From contig NZ_FORM01000004.1 in assembly GCF_900114005.1 (NCBI RefSeq), forward strand, positions 186,001 through 250,000: a DNA stretch of 64,000 bases, given 5' to 3'. The notes under the pieces are model-generated. The model was not told the origin of the DNA. It saw only the letters and a program-made list of their open reading frames with translations, and did no database searches. A program made the translations under genes and the position numbers. Numbering within the stretch: the stretch's first letter is position 1; every line of letters begins with the position of its first letter. Source of the stretch: Olleya namhaensis (GTDB lineage: Bacteria; Bacteroidota; Bacteroidia; Flavobacteriales; Flavobacteriaceae). Positions 8,257 to 17,312 of this stretch are shown in pieces.

Positions 8257-9182
8257 TGAAACCAACAGTAACTATTATAATGGCAACATACAATAGAGCT
8301 CAATATATTGTTGAGTCTATTAAGTCCATACAAGCACAAACATTTAAGAATTGGGAATGCCTAATAATTGATGATGGCGGAACAGATAATACGGCTGAGG
8401 TTTTAGGTCCAATTTTAATAGAGGATAATAGGTTTTCTTATTTAAAAAGAACAGATAATTATACAAAAGGTTTACCTGGTTCTAGAAATTATGGGTTAGA
8501 TATAGCAAAAGGGGACTATATTATTTTCTTTGATGATGATGATATTGCACATCCACAAAATTTAGAATTGTGCGTGTCTGAGTTTAAAACAAAAAATATA
8601 GATTTTTGTCGTTATATAAGAGCTGTTTTTACAGGTGATTTTAACTATAACTATGATTTTTCAAAAGAATATACGCACTTTGAAATAGATAAAAAAGACG
8701 TAAACCGAATACTTAAAAACGAATTGCTTTTCAATTCTTGCGCTATTATGTGGAAAAAGGAATGTTTTGTTACTAATCATTACATCGAACATCTTATGTA
8801 TGCGGAAGAATGGGAGCTATATTCTAGAATCGTTTCACAAGGTTATAAAGGTGTTTCTATAGATAAGATTTTATTTTATGGAAGAAAGCACGAAGCTTCA
8901 AACACAGGTGAGTTTTTTAATCAAGATCCTGTTAGAATAAAATCTAATGCAGCTGCTATTGTTTTGGTTATTCAAAACTTAAAAAAAGAAGGATTACTTT
9001 CTAACAGTATTATCCGTTATTTTATTCAAGTCTCGTTAGATTACAAGCCGTATGATTTATTCAAGAGAATCATTAAGACATTAGAATTAACAACTCAAGA
9101 CACATTAAAATGGAATCTATATTATAGTCAGTTACCATTACGTTTATTCTTTTATAGATTGTATAAAAAACATTTAAAATAA
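8256..9182 (+). CDS. Family 2 glycosyltransferase
   Basis: GT2 transferase of 308 residues: 'VTIIMATYNRAQYIVESI', 'LIIDDGGTDNT', and a very acidic metal site 'FFDDDDIAHP' near residue 93. 'YAEEWELYSRIVSQGYKG' is the base/acceptor segment. The ATG overlaps the stop of the preceding gene by one base. The DDDD site and the 'GLPGSRNYGLDIAKGDY' stretch are typical of transferases for rhamnose, fucose or amino sugars, but this is not specific enough to name a donor. Confidence 0.9.
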   Translation: MKPTVTIIMATYNRAQYIVESIKSIQAQTFKNWECLIIDDGGTDNTAEVLGPILIEDNRFSYLKRTDNYTKGLPGSRNYGLDIAKGDYIIFFDDDDIAHPQNLELCVSEFKTKNIDFCRYIRAVFTGDFNYNYDFSKEYTHFEIDKKDVNRILKNELLFNSCAIMWKKECFVTNHYIEHLMYAEEWELYSRIVSQGYKGVSIDKILFYGRKHEASNTGEFFNQDPVRIKSNAAAIVLVIQNLKKEGLLSNSIIRYFIQVSLDYKPYDLFKRIIKTLELTTQDTLKWNLYYSQLPLRLFFYRLYKKHLK

Positions 9183-9186
9183 TATT

Positions 9187-10395
9187 ATGAATTTTCTAGT
9201 AATAGCACAAGATCTTAGGGTGTCTGGTACAAGCGAAGGTGTAGTTTCACGGTCTTTTCTTGCAAAGTTAAGAATGGCGTATCCAGATGCTGTTATTGAT
9301 GTTTTGTATCTTAAAAACCATAATAATGATGACCAATTAGAGTTGCTACCTGTAAACTCAATACAATCACATAAAATTAATTTAAAACCTACGTTTACTG
9401 TCAAATGGATTAATAGATTTACAAGGCGATTATTTAATATTTCTTGGTATGATAAATTTATTCATAAGTCTTATGGTAAGCATATGAATGCTCTCAATCA
9501 TGAAAAGTACGATCATGTTTTTATAAGAAGTTCAGGTTTAAAGCATGAAACCCTTTTGGCAGCAAAAGATTTGCCTATTTTAAAGAAAGCAATAATAAAT
9601 TTTCATGATCCTTATCCATTTTTTTGGTATCAGGGTTCTTTAAATGAGTTGACTGGAGATGAGTTAAATCGTTTTCATAATATGTTCAAAGTAGTGCAAC
9701 AAGCTAAAGTTTGTATTAGTACAGCAAAAATGATGTCTGAAGACTTAGAGTTTTTGTATGGTTCTAGAAAACGATTTTATACGTTACCGCATCAATTTTC
9801 GGAAACCGTGTTCGATTTAACAGACATAGAGCATGTGCGTAAAAAGCAAAAACTAGTAACACTTGCTTATCATGGGTCTATTCAGTTTGGAAGAAAGATT
9901 GATGTGCTTTTAGATGCTTATGATACATTAGTGAGAACTAATGTGCAAATTAAAGATAATACAGAATTTGTTCTGCGTTTAGGAGGGGGAGACGTGCAAA
10001 GGCTAAGGGAGAAGTATGCGGGAAACAACAATATTGCAGTTCTAGGAACACTAAATTTTTCTAACTCTTCTTACGAACAAAAACATATCGCAGATATTAA
10101 TGTTATTTTGGAAAATGGCCCTTTTTATTGTAATATTTTGGTAGGTAAAGCTCCTTTTTTGGCATCTTTGAATAAACCTATATTTTGTGTGTCTCCGCAA
10201 CGTAGTGAATTAAGTAATTTGATTAAAAATAAAAAGTTTATTGCGTGTGGAGATGATTTGGATGCTGTTAGGCTAAAATTAGAAGCTTTAATTACAGATA
10301 CTATACAAACTAAAGAAAACGCTAAGGTGTTTGGAGACTATTTTAGTGATGCATATTTTAAAGATACTATTAATAATATTTTGAATCTAAGTTAG
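9187..10395 (+). CDS. GT-B fold glycosyltransferase
   Basis: 402-residue protein with a GT-B layout. The N-terminus 'MNFLVIAQDLRVSGTSEGVV' contains the G-rich loop of GT4 enzymes. Mid-protein 'HDPYPFFWY' and 'YGSRKRFYTLPHQFSE' surround the domain junction, and 'LAYHGSIQFGRKIDVLLDAY' opens the second Rossmann half. The classical E-x7-E region is degenerate: 'DINVILENGPFYCNILVGKAPFLASLNKPIF'. It follows the previous gene by 4 bp. It is probably an active transferase but a divergent one; a regulatory or inactive GT-B protein cannot be excluded. Confidence 0.75.
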   Translation: MNFLVIAQDLRVSGTSEGVVSRSFLAKLRMAYPDAVIDVLYLKNHNNDDQLELLPVNSIQSHKINLKPTFTVKWINRFTRRLFNISWYDKFIHKSYGKHMNALNHEKYDHVFIRSSGLKHETLLAAKDLPILKKAIINFHDPYPFFWYQGSLNELTGDELNRFHNMFKVVQQAKVCISTAKMMSEDLEFLYGSRKRFYTLPHQFSETVFDLTDIEHVRKKQKLVTLAYHGSIQFGRKIDVLLDAYDTLVRTNVQIKDNTEFVLRLGGGDVQRLREKYAGNNNIAVLGTLNFSNSSYEQKHIADINVILENGPFYCNILVGKAPFLASLNKPIFCVSPQRSELSNLIKNKKFIACGDDLDAVRLKLEALITDTIQTKENAKVFGDYFSDAYFKDTINNILNLS

Positions 10396-10447
10396 GTGTT
10401 AGATAAGTTAAAAGTAATAATCAGATGATGATATCCAATTATTAAAA

Positions 10448-11473
10448 ATGAGAATAGGTTACAATCCACATAAAGACCAAGTATTAGAAAAATCTGAGTT
10501 TACACATCAGGTAGTAATGCCTGTTTATATACCTAATCAAGAAGGTTATTTTAAAAATAGCTTATCTATTTTAAAATTAACTTTAGAGTCTTTATTTAAA
10601 ACAGCTCACAACAGAACATTCTTTTCGATTGTAAATAATGGAAGTTGTGACGCAGTTGTAGATTACTTAGAGTATTTATACAAAAAAGGAAGCATTCAAG
10701 AATTAATACACACCACTAACATTGGCAAATTAAATGCTATTTTAAAAGGGTTGGTTGGTAATACTATAGAGTTAGTAACCATTACAGATGCAGATGTGCT
10801 TTTTGCTAGTGGATGGCAATTAGAAACAGCTAAGGTTTTTAAAACCTTTCCAAAAGTTGGCGTTGTTGGTATTGTGCCTCAATTTAATATGTTTAAATCG
10901 CATTGCGGCAATGTTATTTACGATAACCTATTTAATAAAAACTTTAAATTTCTTCCTATAAAGTCACCAAAAGCATTAGCCCTATTTTATAAAAGTATCG
11001 GTTGGGATGAGACTTATAATAAAGATTTTTTAAAGTACGGTTTAGGTATCGAAAATAAAGAAGTAAATGTACTATTAGGTTCAGGTCATTTTGTGGCAAC
11101 CTATAAAAAGCAGCAATTTGAGACTGTAAAATCGTATTTGGGTTATAAACTAGGAGGAAACACTGAAGGTTATTTAGATTCTGCAGCTTTAGAATTTGAT
11201 TATTGGAGAGTGACAACGCAGGAGAACTATGCTTTCCATATGGGTAATGTTTTGGAAGATTGGATGTCTGAAGCAACTATAAATAATAGTGATAAAGATG
11301 TTGTTATTTCTGGATTTTCAGAAAGACAAAAAATGAATAGTATTAGTTACTTTATAAAAAACAAACTGTTTTATAAGTTGGTTCTAAATAAGCGTTTTTC
11401 GAAATTATTCTACTCATGGAAAAAATTGCCAAAGCAAATGATTAGTAATTATAACAGTGTAAAAGCAGAATAG
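10448..11473 (+). CDS. GT-A fold glycosyltransferase (GT2-like)
   Basis: 341-residue protein. After a short leader with 'MRIGYNPHKDQVLEKSEF' comes 'HQVVMPVYIPNQEGYFKNSL' and 'TITDADVLFASGW', a metal-binding DAD motif at the expected distance for GT-A enzymes. The later 'GLGIENKEVNVLLGSGHFVATYKK' resembles the acceptor side. The leader before the GT-A core is longer than in ordinary GT2 enzymes. It follows a 52-bp gap and abuts the next gene with no spacing (stop 11471-11473, ATG 11474). Donor unknown. Confidence 0.78.
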   Translation: MRIGYNPHKDQVLEKSEFTHQVVMPVYIPNQEGYFKNSLSILKLTLESLFKTAHNRTFFSIVNNGSCDAVVDYLEYLYKKGSIQELIHTTNIGKLNAILKGLVGNTIELVTITDADVLFASGWQLETAKVFKTFPKVGVVGIVPQFNMFKSHCGNVIYDNLFNKNFKFLPIKSPKALALFYKSIGWDETYNKDFLKYGLGIENKEVNVLLGSGHFVATYKKQQFETVKSYLGYKLGGNTEGYLDSAALEFDYWRVTTQENYAFHMGNVLEDWMSEATINNSDKDVVISGFSERQKMNSISYFIKNKLFYKLVLNKRFSKLFYSWKKLPKQMISNYNSVKAE

Positions 11474-12757
11474 ATGGTTAATAGAATTATTGTGTCGGCT
11501 TATTCTGTTCATCCAGATCAAAAATCTAGCGAAGCTATCGTTAATAAAAATTGGTTGGATATTTTATCTAAAAAGGGAAGTGTGTTGTATGTGATTACTG
11601 CATTCAATAATTATAGTTTTAAAGCAGGAGTAATTAAGCTGATAAAAAAACATAAAACAAATGCACTACTCTATAAAACATCAAAACAAAACAAAGGTTT
11701 AGGAAGTTTAGCTTATAAGGTTTTAAATACTTTATATAAAATGGTGTTTAGATCTAATTATACTCTTGTAGAGACCGTTTGGGTAAAAAAACAAGCTAAG
11801 ATATTAAATGATGTTATCACTCAGGAAGATGTTGTTTGGTCAAGAATACTGCCAACCCTTTCAATAGTTCCAATACTACATGTTTATAAAAAAAAAACAT
11901 TCCCATTTATAGTTAATGTAAACGATCCAATAAATGTAGGTGTCTTTAATCAGAACAATTTAGATAGAGATCAAACTACTTTTTTTAAGACAAAAGATAT
12001 TGCGCAGGCTTGGACGTTTCCTTCATCTAAATTAGCAGATAGAATGGCTAATAATTACAATCTAGATAGGCAACGTTGTTTTGTAATACCACATGCAATG
12101 CAAAAAGTTGAAAAACTTTACAAAAGAAATGTAGAGAAAGAGGAAGTCAATTTTTTATACACAGGTACTTTTTATAAAAGTGCTTTTACTGAAGAGTTTA
12201 AGACGAGTCTAATTAACTTTAATAAGCTTGAAGTCTCGCAAAAAGTAAATTTTACATTTGTGCTTTCTCAGTTTGATGAAGAATCTATTACTTGGTTAAA
12301 AACATCAATACCCAATGTTATTTTAAAATTTAAATTAGAGAGAGCAGAAGTACTTGAGCTTGTAAAGAAATCGGACTGTATGTTTGTTGTAGATTCTATT
12401 TTTCATGGCGAATTGTTAAAAGGTAAATTAATAGAAGCTTTGTCTTTTGGTATTCCTGTTTTTGGAATTACTTATCCCAATTCTATAATGGATAAAGTAG
12501 TTAGTGGTTATGGGAGTGTTTCGGCTTATCAAAATAAGGAAAATGACATCTTAAATAAAATGAAGTTTTTTGTAAATAACATTAACAACTTAGAGGTGTT
12601 AAACGCCTTTTACAAGCAAAGAACTACGGTTTTAGATAAAATTTCCGAAGATTATATTGCAGAGGCAACACAGTTGGTAACTGCTTTTGCTTATAACCGT
12701 TTTAATAACAAAATGGGAGTATATATAAAAGCACCAGATCAATTAAATTGGCCTTGA
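11474..12757 (+). CDS. GT4-like glycosyltransferase
   Basis: 427-residue GT-B candidate. The N-terminus 'RIIVSAYSVHPDQKSSEA' resembles the start of GT4 enzymes acting on complex acceptors. The C-terminal half contains 'VEKEEVNFLYTGTFYKS' and the donor-site region 'MFVVDSIFHGELLKGKLIEALSFGIPVFGI', close to the E-x7-E motif with an E-A pair. It begins on the base after the previous stop, so the two are probably coupled. Donor and linkage cannot be assigned. Confidence 0.75.
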   Translation: MVNRIIVSAYSVHPDQKSSEAIVNKNWLDILSKKGSVLYVITAFNNYSFKAGVIKLIKKHKTNALLYKTSKQNKGLGSLAYKVLNTLYKMVFRSNYTLVETVWVKKQAKILNDVITQEDVVWSRILPTLSIVPILHVYKKKTFPFIVNVNDPINVGVFNQNNLDRDQTTFFKTKDIAQAWTFPSSKLADRMANNYNLDRQRCFVIPHAMQKVEKLYKRNVEKEEVNFLYTGTFYKSAFTEEFKTSLINFNKLEVSQKVNFTFVLSQFDEESITWLKTSIPNVILKFKLERAEVLELVKKSDCMFVVDSIFHGELLKGKLIEALSFGIPVFGITYPNSIMDKVVSGYGSVSAYQNKENDILNKMKFFVNNINNLEVLNAFYKQRTTVLDKISEDYIAEATQLVTAFAYNRFNNKMGVYIKAPDQLNWP

Positions 12758-12782
12758 TATAAAAATATAAACACTACTAAAA

Positions 12783-13457
12783 TTGAAAACAATAATAGTT
12801 ATACCAGCACGTGGAGGCTCTAAAAGGTTGCCAAATAAAAATGTTTTAGCATTAGGTGATTTGCCTTTAATAGCACACAGTATTTTGTATGCTAAAGCAA
12901 ATTTACATTTAGCTGATGCTATTTATATTACAACAGATGATGCCACAATAAAAGAAATAGCATTGTCTTATGGCGTAAATGTTATAGATAGACCTTCGGA
13001 GATTTCTGGAGATCTTGAACCGACAGTTTCTGCGGTTAAGCATGTTTTAGAATCAATTAATGAAACTGTAGAAACAGTAATCCTATTGCAGCCTACAAAT
13101 CCATTAAGACCAAAAACATTGTTAGAAGATTGTATAAATGCTTACAATGAAAAAGCTTGTGACAGTGTGTTTACAGTATCTCAAAGTCACCATAAATTAG
13201 GAAAAATAGAGAATGATAAGTTTAAGCCTTTTAATTATACACCAGGACAACGCAGTCAAGATTTAGAACCCTTATTTTTTGAAAATGGATTATTGTATAT
13301 AACTAATGCAACAAGTGTATTAAACAATGAAATAATGACTACTAACGGATTTCCTTTTAAAATAAATCACGAGTTTTCAACTATAGATATTGATACACAA
13401 GCAGATTTAGACTATGCAAATTATATTTTAGAGAAGTCTAATCTTAACTTAATTTAA
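12783..13457 (+). CDS. neuA: Acylneuraminate cytidylyltransferase (CMP-sialic acid synthetase)
   Basis: Activates a nonulosonic acid with CTP to give the CMP-sugar donor, the last cytosolic step of sialic acid supply. The 224-residue protein has the nucleotide-binding P-loop-like 'VIPARGGSKRLPNKNV' at the N-terminus, 'TTDD', 'LLQPTNPLRPK' and 'FSTIDIDTQADLDYA', all typical of the NeuA/PseF/LegF family. The start is TTG at 12783; a stop lies upstream in frame (12768-12770) and there is no ATG alternative. With neuB and neuC downstream, Neu5Ac is the likeliest substrate, though PseF or LegF activity cannot be separated by eye. Confidence 0.88.
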   Translation: MKTIIVIPARGGSKRLPNKNVLALGDLPLIAHSILYAKANLHLADAIYITTDDATIKEIALSYGVNVIDRPSEISGDLEPTVSAVKHVLESINETVETVILLQPTNPLRPKTLLEDCINAYNEKACDSVFTVSQSHHKLGKIENDKFKPFNYTPGQRSQDLEPLFFENGLLYITNATSVLNNEIMTTNGFPFKINHEFSTIDIDTQADLDYANYILEKSNLNLI

Positions 13458-13468
13458 GTAAGCCAGTA

Positions 13469-14536
13469 ATGAGAATAGAACAACTTACTTTTACTCGATT
13501 TGTTGCGGCACTTTTAATTGTTGTGTTCCACTTTGGTAGCGGATCAATGCATTTTACTAACGAGTATACTCAGTTTTTATTTAAACAAGCTAATATTGGA
13601 GTAAGTTACTTTTTTATCTTGTCTGGTTTTGTAATGATAATTGCCTACCATAAAAAAGCGAAGGTTAATTTTATGGACTATATGGTAAATAGATTTGCTA
13701 GAATTTATCCTGTATATCTCCTAGCCATTCTTTGCCTTTTGTTTCTAGTAGTTGTTTCAGGTCAATTTAATTTTACCGAGTTTATTTTGAATCTATTTAT
13801 GGTTCAAACATGGGTGCCTGGTCAAGCTTTAGTTTTTAATATTCCCGCTTGGTCATTATCAGTAGAGTTAGTGTTTTATGCATTGTTCCCATTTTTATAC
13901 AATAGGTTTTACTCTAAAATTAGTTTCAATAAATTAATTGTTCCGATTATTTTATTTTGGTTAATTAGTCAAGTTTTATTTCATTATTTAATTAATCAAA
14001 CAACGTTTACAGATTTATTTTATAGTTCGGAAGATGTAATGTATCATCCCATTTTTCACCTTAATGAATTTATTATTGGTAATCTAGCAGGTCTTTATTT
14101 TGTTAAAAAAAGTACTGAAACTAAAAATTACGATGTGCATATAATTGCTCTAGTTATTTTATCTTTAATAGCCTTAAAATTTCCAATAGGCCTTAGTTAT
14201 CACAATGGTCTTTTAGCAGTTCTATTTATTCCAATAATTATATTATTGTCACTTAATAATGGGTTTATAACCAAATTGTTTAATAAAAAAGCTTTTGTTT
14301 TTTTAGGCGAAATAAGTTACGGTTTATATATTTTTCAATTTATTGTTTGGATGTATATAAGTGATTATAGATTGAATAAGTATTTAGGCTTAGATAAAGC
14401 AGAAGATTTCTTATTTTGCTTCTTTTTAAGGCTGTTTATACTCATTGGCTTATCTGTTTTAAGTTATTTATACATCGAAAAGCCAGCTAGAAGTAAAATA
14501 AAGAGTTATTTAAGTAAAAGAAAAAAGGTAAATTAA
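13469..14536 (+). CDS. Membrane acyltransferase, acyltransferase-3 (OafA/WecH) family
   Basis: Integral-membrane O-acyltransferase that usually acetylates a sugar residue using acyl-CoA. The 355 residues start with 'IEQLTFTRFVAALLIVVFHFGSG', the family's R...H signature, then 'FFILSGFVMIIAYHKKA', 'NRFARIYPVYL' and about ten hydrophobic spans. 'GEISYGLYIFQF' near the end is also typical. It lies between neuA and neuB, so O-acetylation of the sialic acid or of a neighbouring sugar is plausible, but the target is inferred from position only. Confidence 0.88.
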   Translation: MRIEQLTFTRFVAALLIVVFHFGSGSMHFTNEYTQFLFKQANIGVSYFFILSGFVMIIAYHKKAKVNFMDYMVNRFARIYPVYLLAILCLLFLVVVSGQFNFTEFILNLFMVQTWVPGQALVFNIPAWSLSVELVFYALFPFLYNRFYSKISFNKLIVPIILFWLISQVLFHYLINQTTFTDLFYSSEDVMYHPIFHLNEFIIGNLAGLYFVKKSTETKNYDVHIIALVILSLIALKFPIGLSYHNGLLAVLFIPIIILLSLNNGFITKLFNKKAFVFLGEISYGLYIFQFIVWMYISDYRLNKYLGLDKAEDFLFCFFLRLFILIGLSVLSYLYIEKPARSKIKSYLSKRKKVN

Positions 14537-14558
14537 TATAATATAGAGAATACAATAT

Positions 14559-15599
14559 ATGAATCCATATATAGAAATAGCTGGACGTAAAATTGGTAAA
14601 GATTTTCCACCTTTAGTCATTGCCGAAATTGGTATAAACCACGAAGGCTCTTTAGCAGTTGCTAAAGAAATGGTTGATGCAGCACATAGAGTTGGTGTTG
14701 AAGTTGTAAAACACCAAACGCATATTGTTGCAGACGAAATGAGTGGTGCAGCAAAACAGGTGATTCCTGGTAATGCAGAGGTGTCTATTTATGATATTAT
14801 GGAGCGTTGTTCAATTAACGAAGAAGATGAGCTTGCACTTAAAAATTATGTAGAGTCTAAAGGCATGATTTTTATTTCTACACCTTTCTCTCGAGCAGCA
14901 GCAGAACGTTTAAAAAAGTTCGATATACCAGCTTATAAAATAGGATCTGGTGAGTGTAATAACTATCCGCTTTTAGAGCATATTGCACAGTTTGGTAAGC
15001 CTGTAATATTAAGTACAGGAATGAATACCATAGAAAGTGTAAGTAAAGCAGTCGCTATTTTCGATAAACATAAAGTGCCTGTTGCGCTATTACATACCAC
15101 AAATTTATATCCAACACCAATTCATTTGGTACGTTTTGGAGCCATGATACAATTACACGAAGCGTTTCCAGATAAAGTTTTTGGTTTAAGTGATCACACA
15201 CTAAATAATAATGCCTGTTTAGGAGCTGTAGCATTAGGCGGTTCTATATTAGAGCGTCACTTTACAGACCACATGCAACGTACAGGCCCAGATATTGTTT
15301 GTAGTATGGACGAACAAGCTTGTCGCGAACTTATTATTAATAGTGCAGAAATGGCATTAATGCGAGGTGGTGTAAAGGAGCCTGCTAAAGAAGAGCAAGT
15401 AACTATTGATTTTGCTTTCGCAACGGTTTGTACTATAAAATCAATTGCAGAAGGCGAAACCTATACAAAAGAAAATATCTGGGTTAAAAGACCTGGAACT
15501 GGAGATATTTTAGCCAATGAATATGAAAGTATACTTGGTAAAATAGCAACAAGAGCAATAGATAATGACGAACAGTTAACTTGGAAAGATATTAAGTAA
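14559..15599 (+). CDS. neuB: N-acetylneuraminate synthase
   Basis: Condenses ManNAc with phosphoenolpyruvate to make Neu5Ac. The 346-residue length and both domains fit. The TIM-barrel part has '[18 protein letters not shown]', '[14 protein letters not shown]', '[13 protein letters not shown]', '[18 protein letters not shown]' and 'GLSDHT'. The C-terminal antifreeze-like SAF domain covers about residues 285-346. The '[21 protein letters not shown]' stretch is characteristic of sialic acid synthases rather than pseudaminic or legionaminic ones, judged from remembered family sequences. The stop overlaps the next ATG by one base (15599), coupling it to an acetyltransferase. Confidence 0.93.
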   Translation: MNPYIEIAGRKIGKDFPPLVIAEIGINHEGSLAVAKEMVDAAHRVGVEVVKHQTHIVADEMSGAAKQVIPGNAEVSIYDIMERCSINEEDELALKNYVESKGMIFISTPFSRAAAERLKKFDIPAYKIGSGECNNYPLLEHIAQFGKPVILSTGMNTIESVSKAVAIFDKHKVPVALLHTTNLYPTPIHLVRFGAMIQLHEAFPDKVFGLSDHTLNNNACLGAVALGGSILERHFTDHMQRTGPDIVCSMDEQACRELIINSAEMALMRGGVKEPAKEEQVTIDFAFATVCTIKSIAEGETYTKENIWVKRPGTGDILANEYESILGKIATRAIDNDEQLTWKDIK

Positions 15600-16186
15600 T
15601 GGTAGAATTTATTTCTTTTTTACAAGCTAAAGTATATAAGCCAAAAGCCATACCAGATAAGGTAATACATGATGCTTTCGAGAAAACGGTAAAAGATGTA
15701 AACTATCATTTACCAGCATTATCAAAAAAACAAATAAAACAAAGAATACAAAGTAATGCTAATGAGTTAGCTGTATTTTTATTTAGACTAGGAAATCAAT
15801 TACAAACAGATAATTATAACGATTTAACAGCCCAAATTCATTGGCTTTTAAAAGAGTTGTGTTCCTGCGAAATCTATTTCAATAATAGTATTGCAGAAGG
15901 TTTTTATATCATCCATGGGCAAGGCACAGTAATAGGCAGTAGAAATACCATTGGAAAAGGTTTTATAATCCATCAAGGTTGTACTATTGGTCATAAAAAA
16001 AATGGAGAAGGCACAGGAGTTGTTATTGGAGATAATGTAACATTATACTGTAACGCTTCAATTCTTGGTGATTTAAAAATAGAAAATAATGTAACTATTG
16101 GTGCTCATATTCTTGTAGGTAACAGCATTAAGAGTAATAGTATCGTTTTAAAAGATGAAGTACATAAAATAAAGCCTTTAAAGTAG
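15599..16186 (+). CDS. Hexapeptide-repeat acetyltransferase (serine O-acetyltransferase-like)
   Basis: 195-residue protein with an N-terminal helical region of about 100 residues and then left-handed beta-helix hexapeptide repeats: 'GQGTVIGSRNTIGKGFIIHQ', 'TIGHKKNGEGTGVVIGDNV' and 'ASILGDLKIENNVTIGAHIL'. The layout matches CysE-type enzymes. Its one-base overlap with neuB and the position before neuC suggest that it O-acetylates sialic acid or a sialylated glycan rather than serine. The pathway role is inference; the fold family is clear. The 'HGQGTVIG' loop supplies the usual catalytic His candidate. Confidence 0.8.
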   Translation: MVEFISFLQAKVYKPKAIPDKVIHDAFEKTVKDVNYHLPALSKKQIKQRIQSNANELAVFLFRLGNQLQTDNYNDLTAQIHWLLKELCSCEIYFNNSIAEGFYIIHGQGTVIGSRNTIGKGFIIHQGCTIGHKKNGEGTGVVIGDNVTLYCNASILGDLKIENNVTIGAHILVGNSIKSNSIVLKDEVHKIKPLK

Positions 16187-16190
16187 ATAA

Positions 16191-17309
16191 ATGAAAAAAA
16201 TTGTTTTTTTAACAGGCACTCGAGCAGACTTCGGAAAAGTGAAATCACTAATCCAAATTCTAGAAAGTCAAAGTCAATTTGAGGTTCACATATTTGTTAC
16301 AGGCATGCATATGCTTGAAGAATATGGTTATACATTAATTGAAGTTGAACGTTGTGGTTTTAAAAATATTTCAACATTTAACAACCACACACACGAGGCT
16401 ACAATGGATTTAACATTGGCTAAGACCATTTCGGGTTTTTCTGAGTTTATAAAAACTATAAACCCAGACTTAATTGTTATTCATGGAGATCGTGTAGAAG
16501 CATTAGCAGGAGCTATTGTTGGTAGTTTAAACAATATATTAGTTGCACATATTGAAGGAGGCGAATTATCTGGTACTATAGACGAGCTTATTCGACATTC
16601 TACAAGTAAAATGAGTCATATTCATTTTGTCGCTAATGATAAAGCTAAAGAACGTTTGGAGCAAATGGGAGAGTTGCCAAAGTCTATTTATAGTATTGGT
16701 TCTCCAGATGTAGATATTATGTTTTCCGAAAATCTACCAAGTCTAGAGGTTGTTAAAGCATATTATAATATTAGTTTCGATGATTATGCAGTAGCGATGT
16801 TTCATCCTGTAACAACAGAGCATGATCAAATGGAACGCTATGCAAAGCAATTTGTAGAAGCCTTAATTAAGAGTGAAAAGAATTATGTTGTAATTTTTCC
16901 TAATAACGATTTAGGAAGCCAAATTATACTTGAAGTTTATCAAACTTTAAAAAGCCATTCAAATTTTAGAATTTTCCCATCCATAAGATTCGAATATTTT
17001 TTAACCTTATTAAAAAAATCTAAATTTATAATTGGTAATAGTAGTGCAGGTGTGAGAGAAGCACCTTATTATGGAATTCCTACAATAAACGTTGGTACAA
17101 GACAAGCCAATAGAGTTTTATTGGGATCAATTATTAATACAAGTTATAATGCTGAAGATATATTAAAAGCTATTAACGATAAAAAAGAATTTGAAATAGA
17201 GAAAACCGAAATCTTTGGAAAAGGTAATAGTGCGGAAGCTTTTTTAAAAACATTATTGATGGAAGATTTATGGGAAACCAATCATCAAAAACAATTTATG
17301 GATATTTAA
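16191..17309 (+). CDS. neuC: UDP-N-acetylglucosamine 2-epimerase, hydrolysing
   Basis: Makes ManNAc plus UDP from UDP-GlcNAc, the entry step to Neu5Ac. The 372-residue protein has 'LTGTRADFGKVKSLI', 'VTGMHMLEEYGYT', 'VIHGDRVEALAGAIVG', 'HIEGGELSGTIDELIRHS', 'MSHIHFVAND', 'GSPDVDIM' and 'GNSSAGVREAPYYGIPTINV'. These blocks are strikingly like the meningococcal SiaA/NeuC group as I remember it. That separates it from the WecB at 1650-2765. It follows the acetyltransferase by 4 bp. With neuB and neuA it completes a de novo sialic acid pathway. Confidence 0.93.
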   Translation: MKKIVFLTGTRADFGKVKSLIQILESQSQFEVHIFVTGMHMLEEYGYTLIEVERCGFKNISTFNNHTHEATMDLTLAKTISGFSEFIKTINPDLIVIHGDRVEALAGAIVGSLNNILVAHIEGGELSGTIDELIRHSTSKMSHIHFVANDKAKERLEQMGELPKSIYSIGSPDVDIMFSENLPSLEVVKAYYNISFDDYAVAMFHPVTTEHDQMERYAKQFVEALIKSEKNYVVIFPNNDLGSQIILEVYQTLKSHSNFRIFPSIRFEYFLTLLKKSKFIIGNSSAGVREAPYYGIPTINVGTRQANRVLLGSIINTSYNAEDILKAINDKKEFEIEKTEIFGKGNSAEAFLKTLLMEDLWETNHQKQFMDI

Positions 17310-17312
17310 ATT

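Noticed and set aside
10956-11276. Antisense frame of 106 codons opposite a glycosyltransferase
   Set aside because: No start context or motif, and the + strand gene is well supported.
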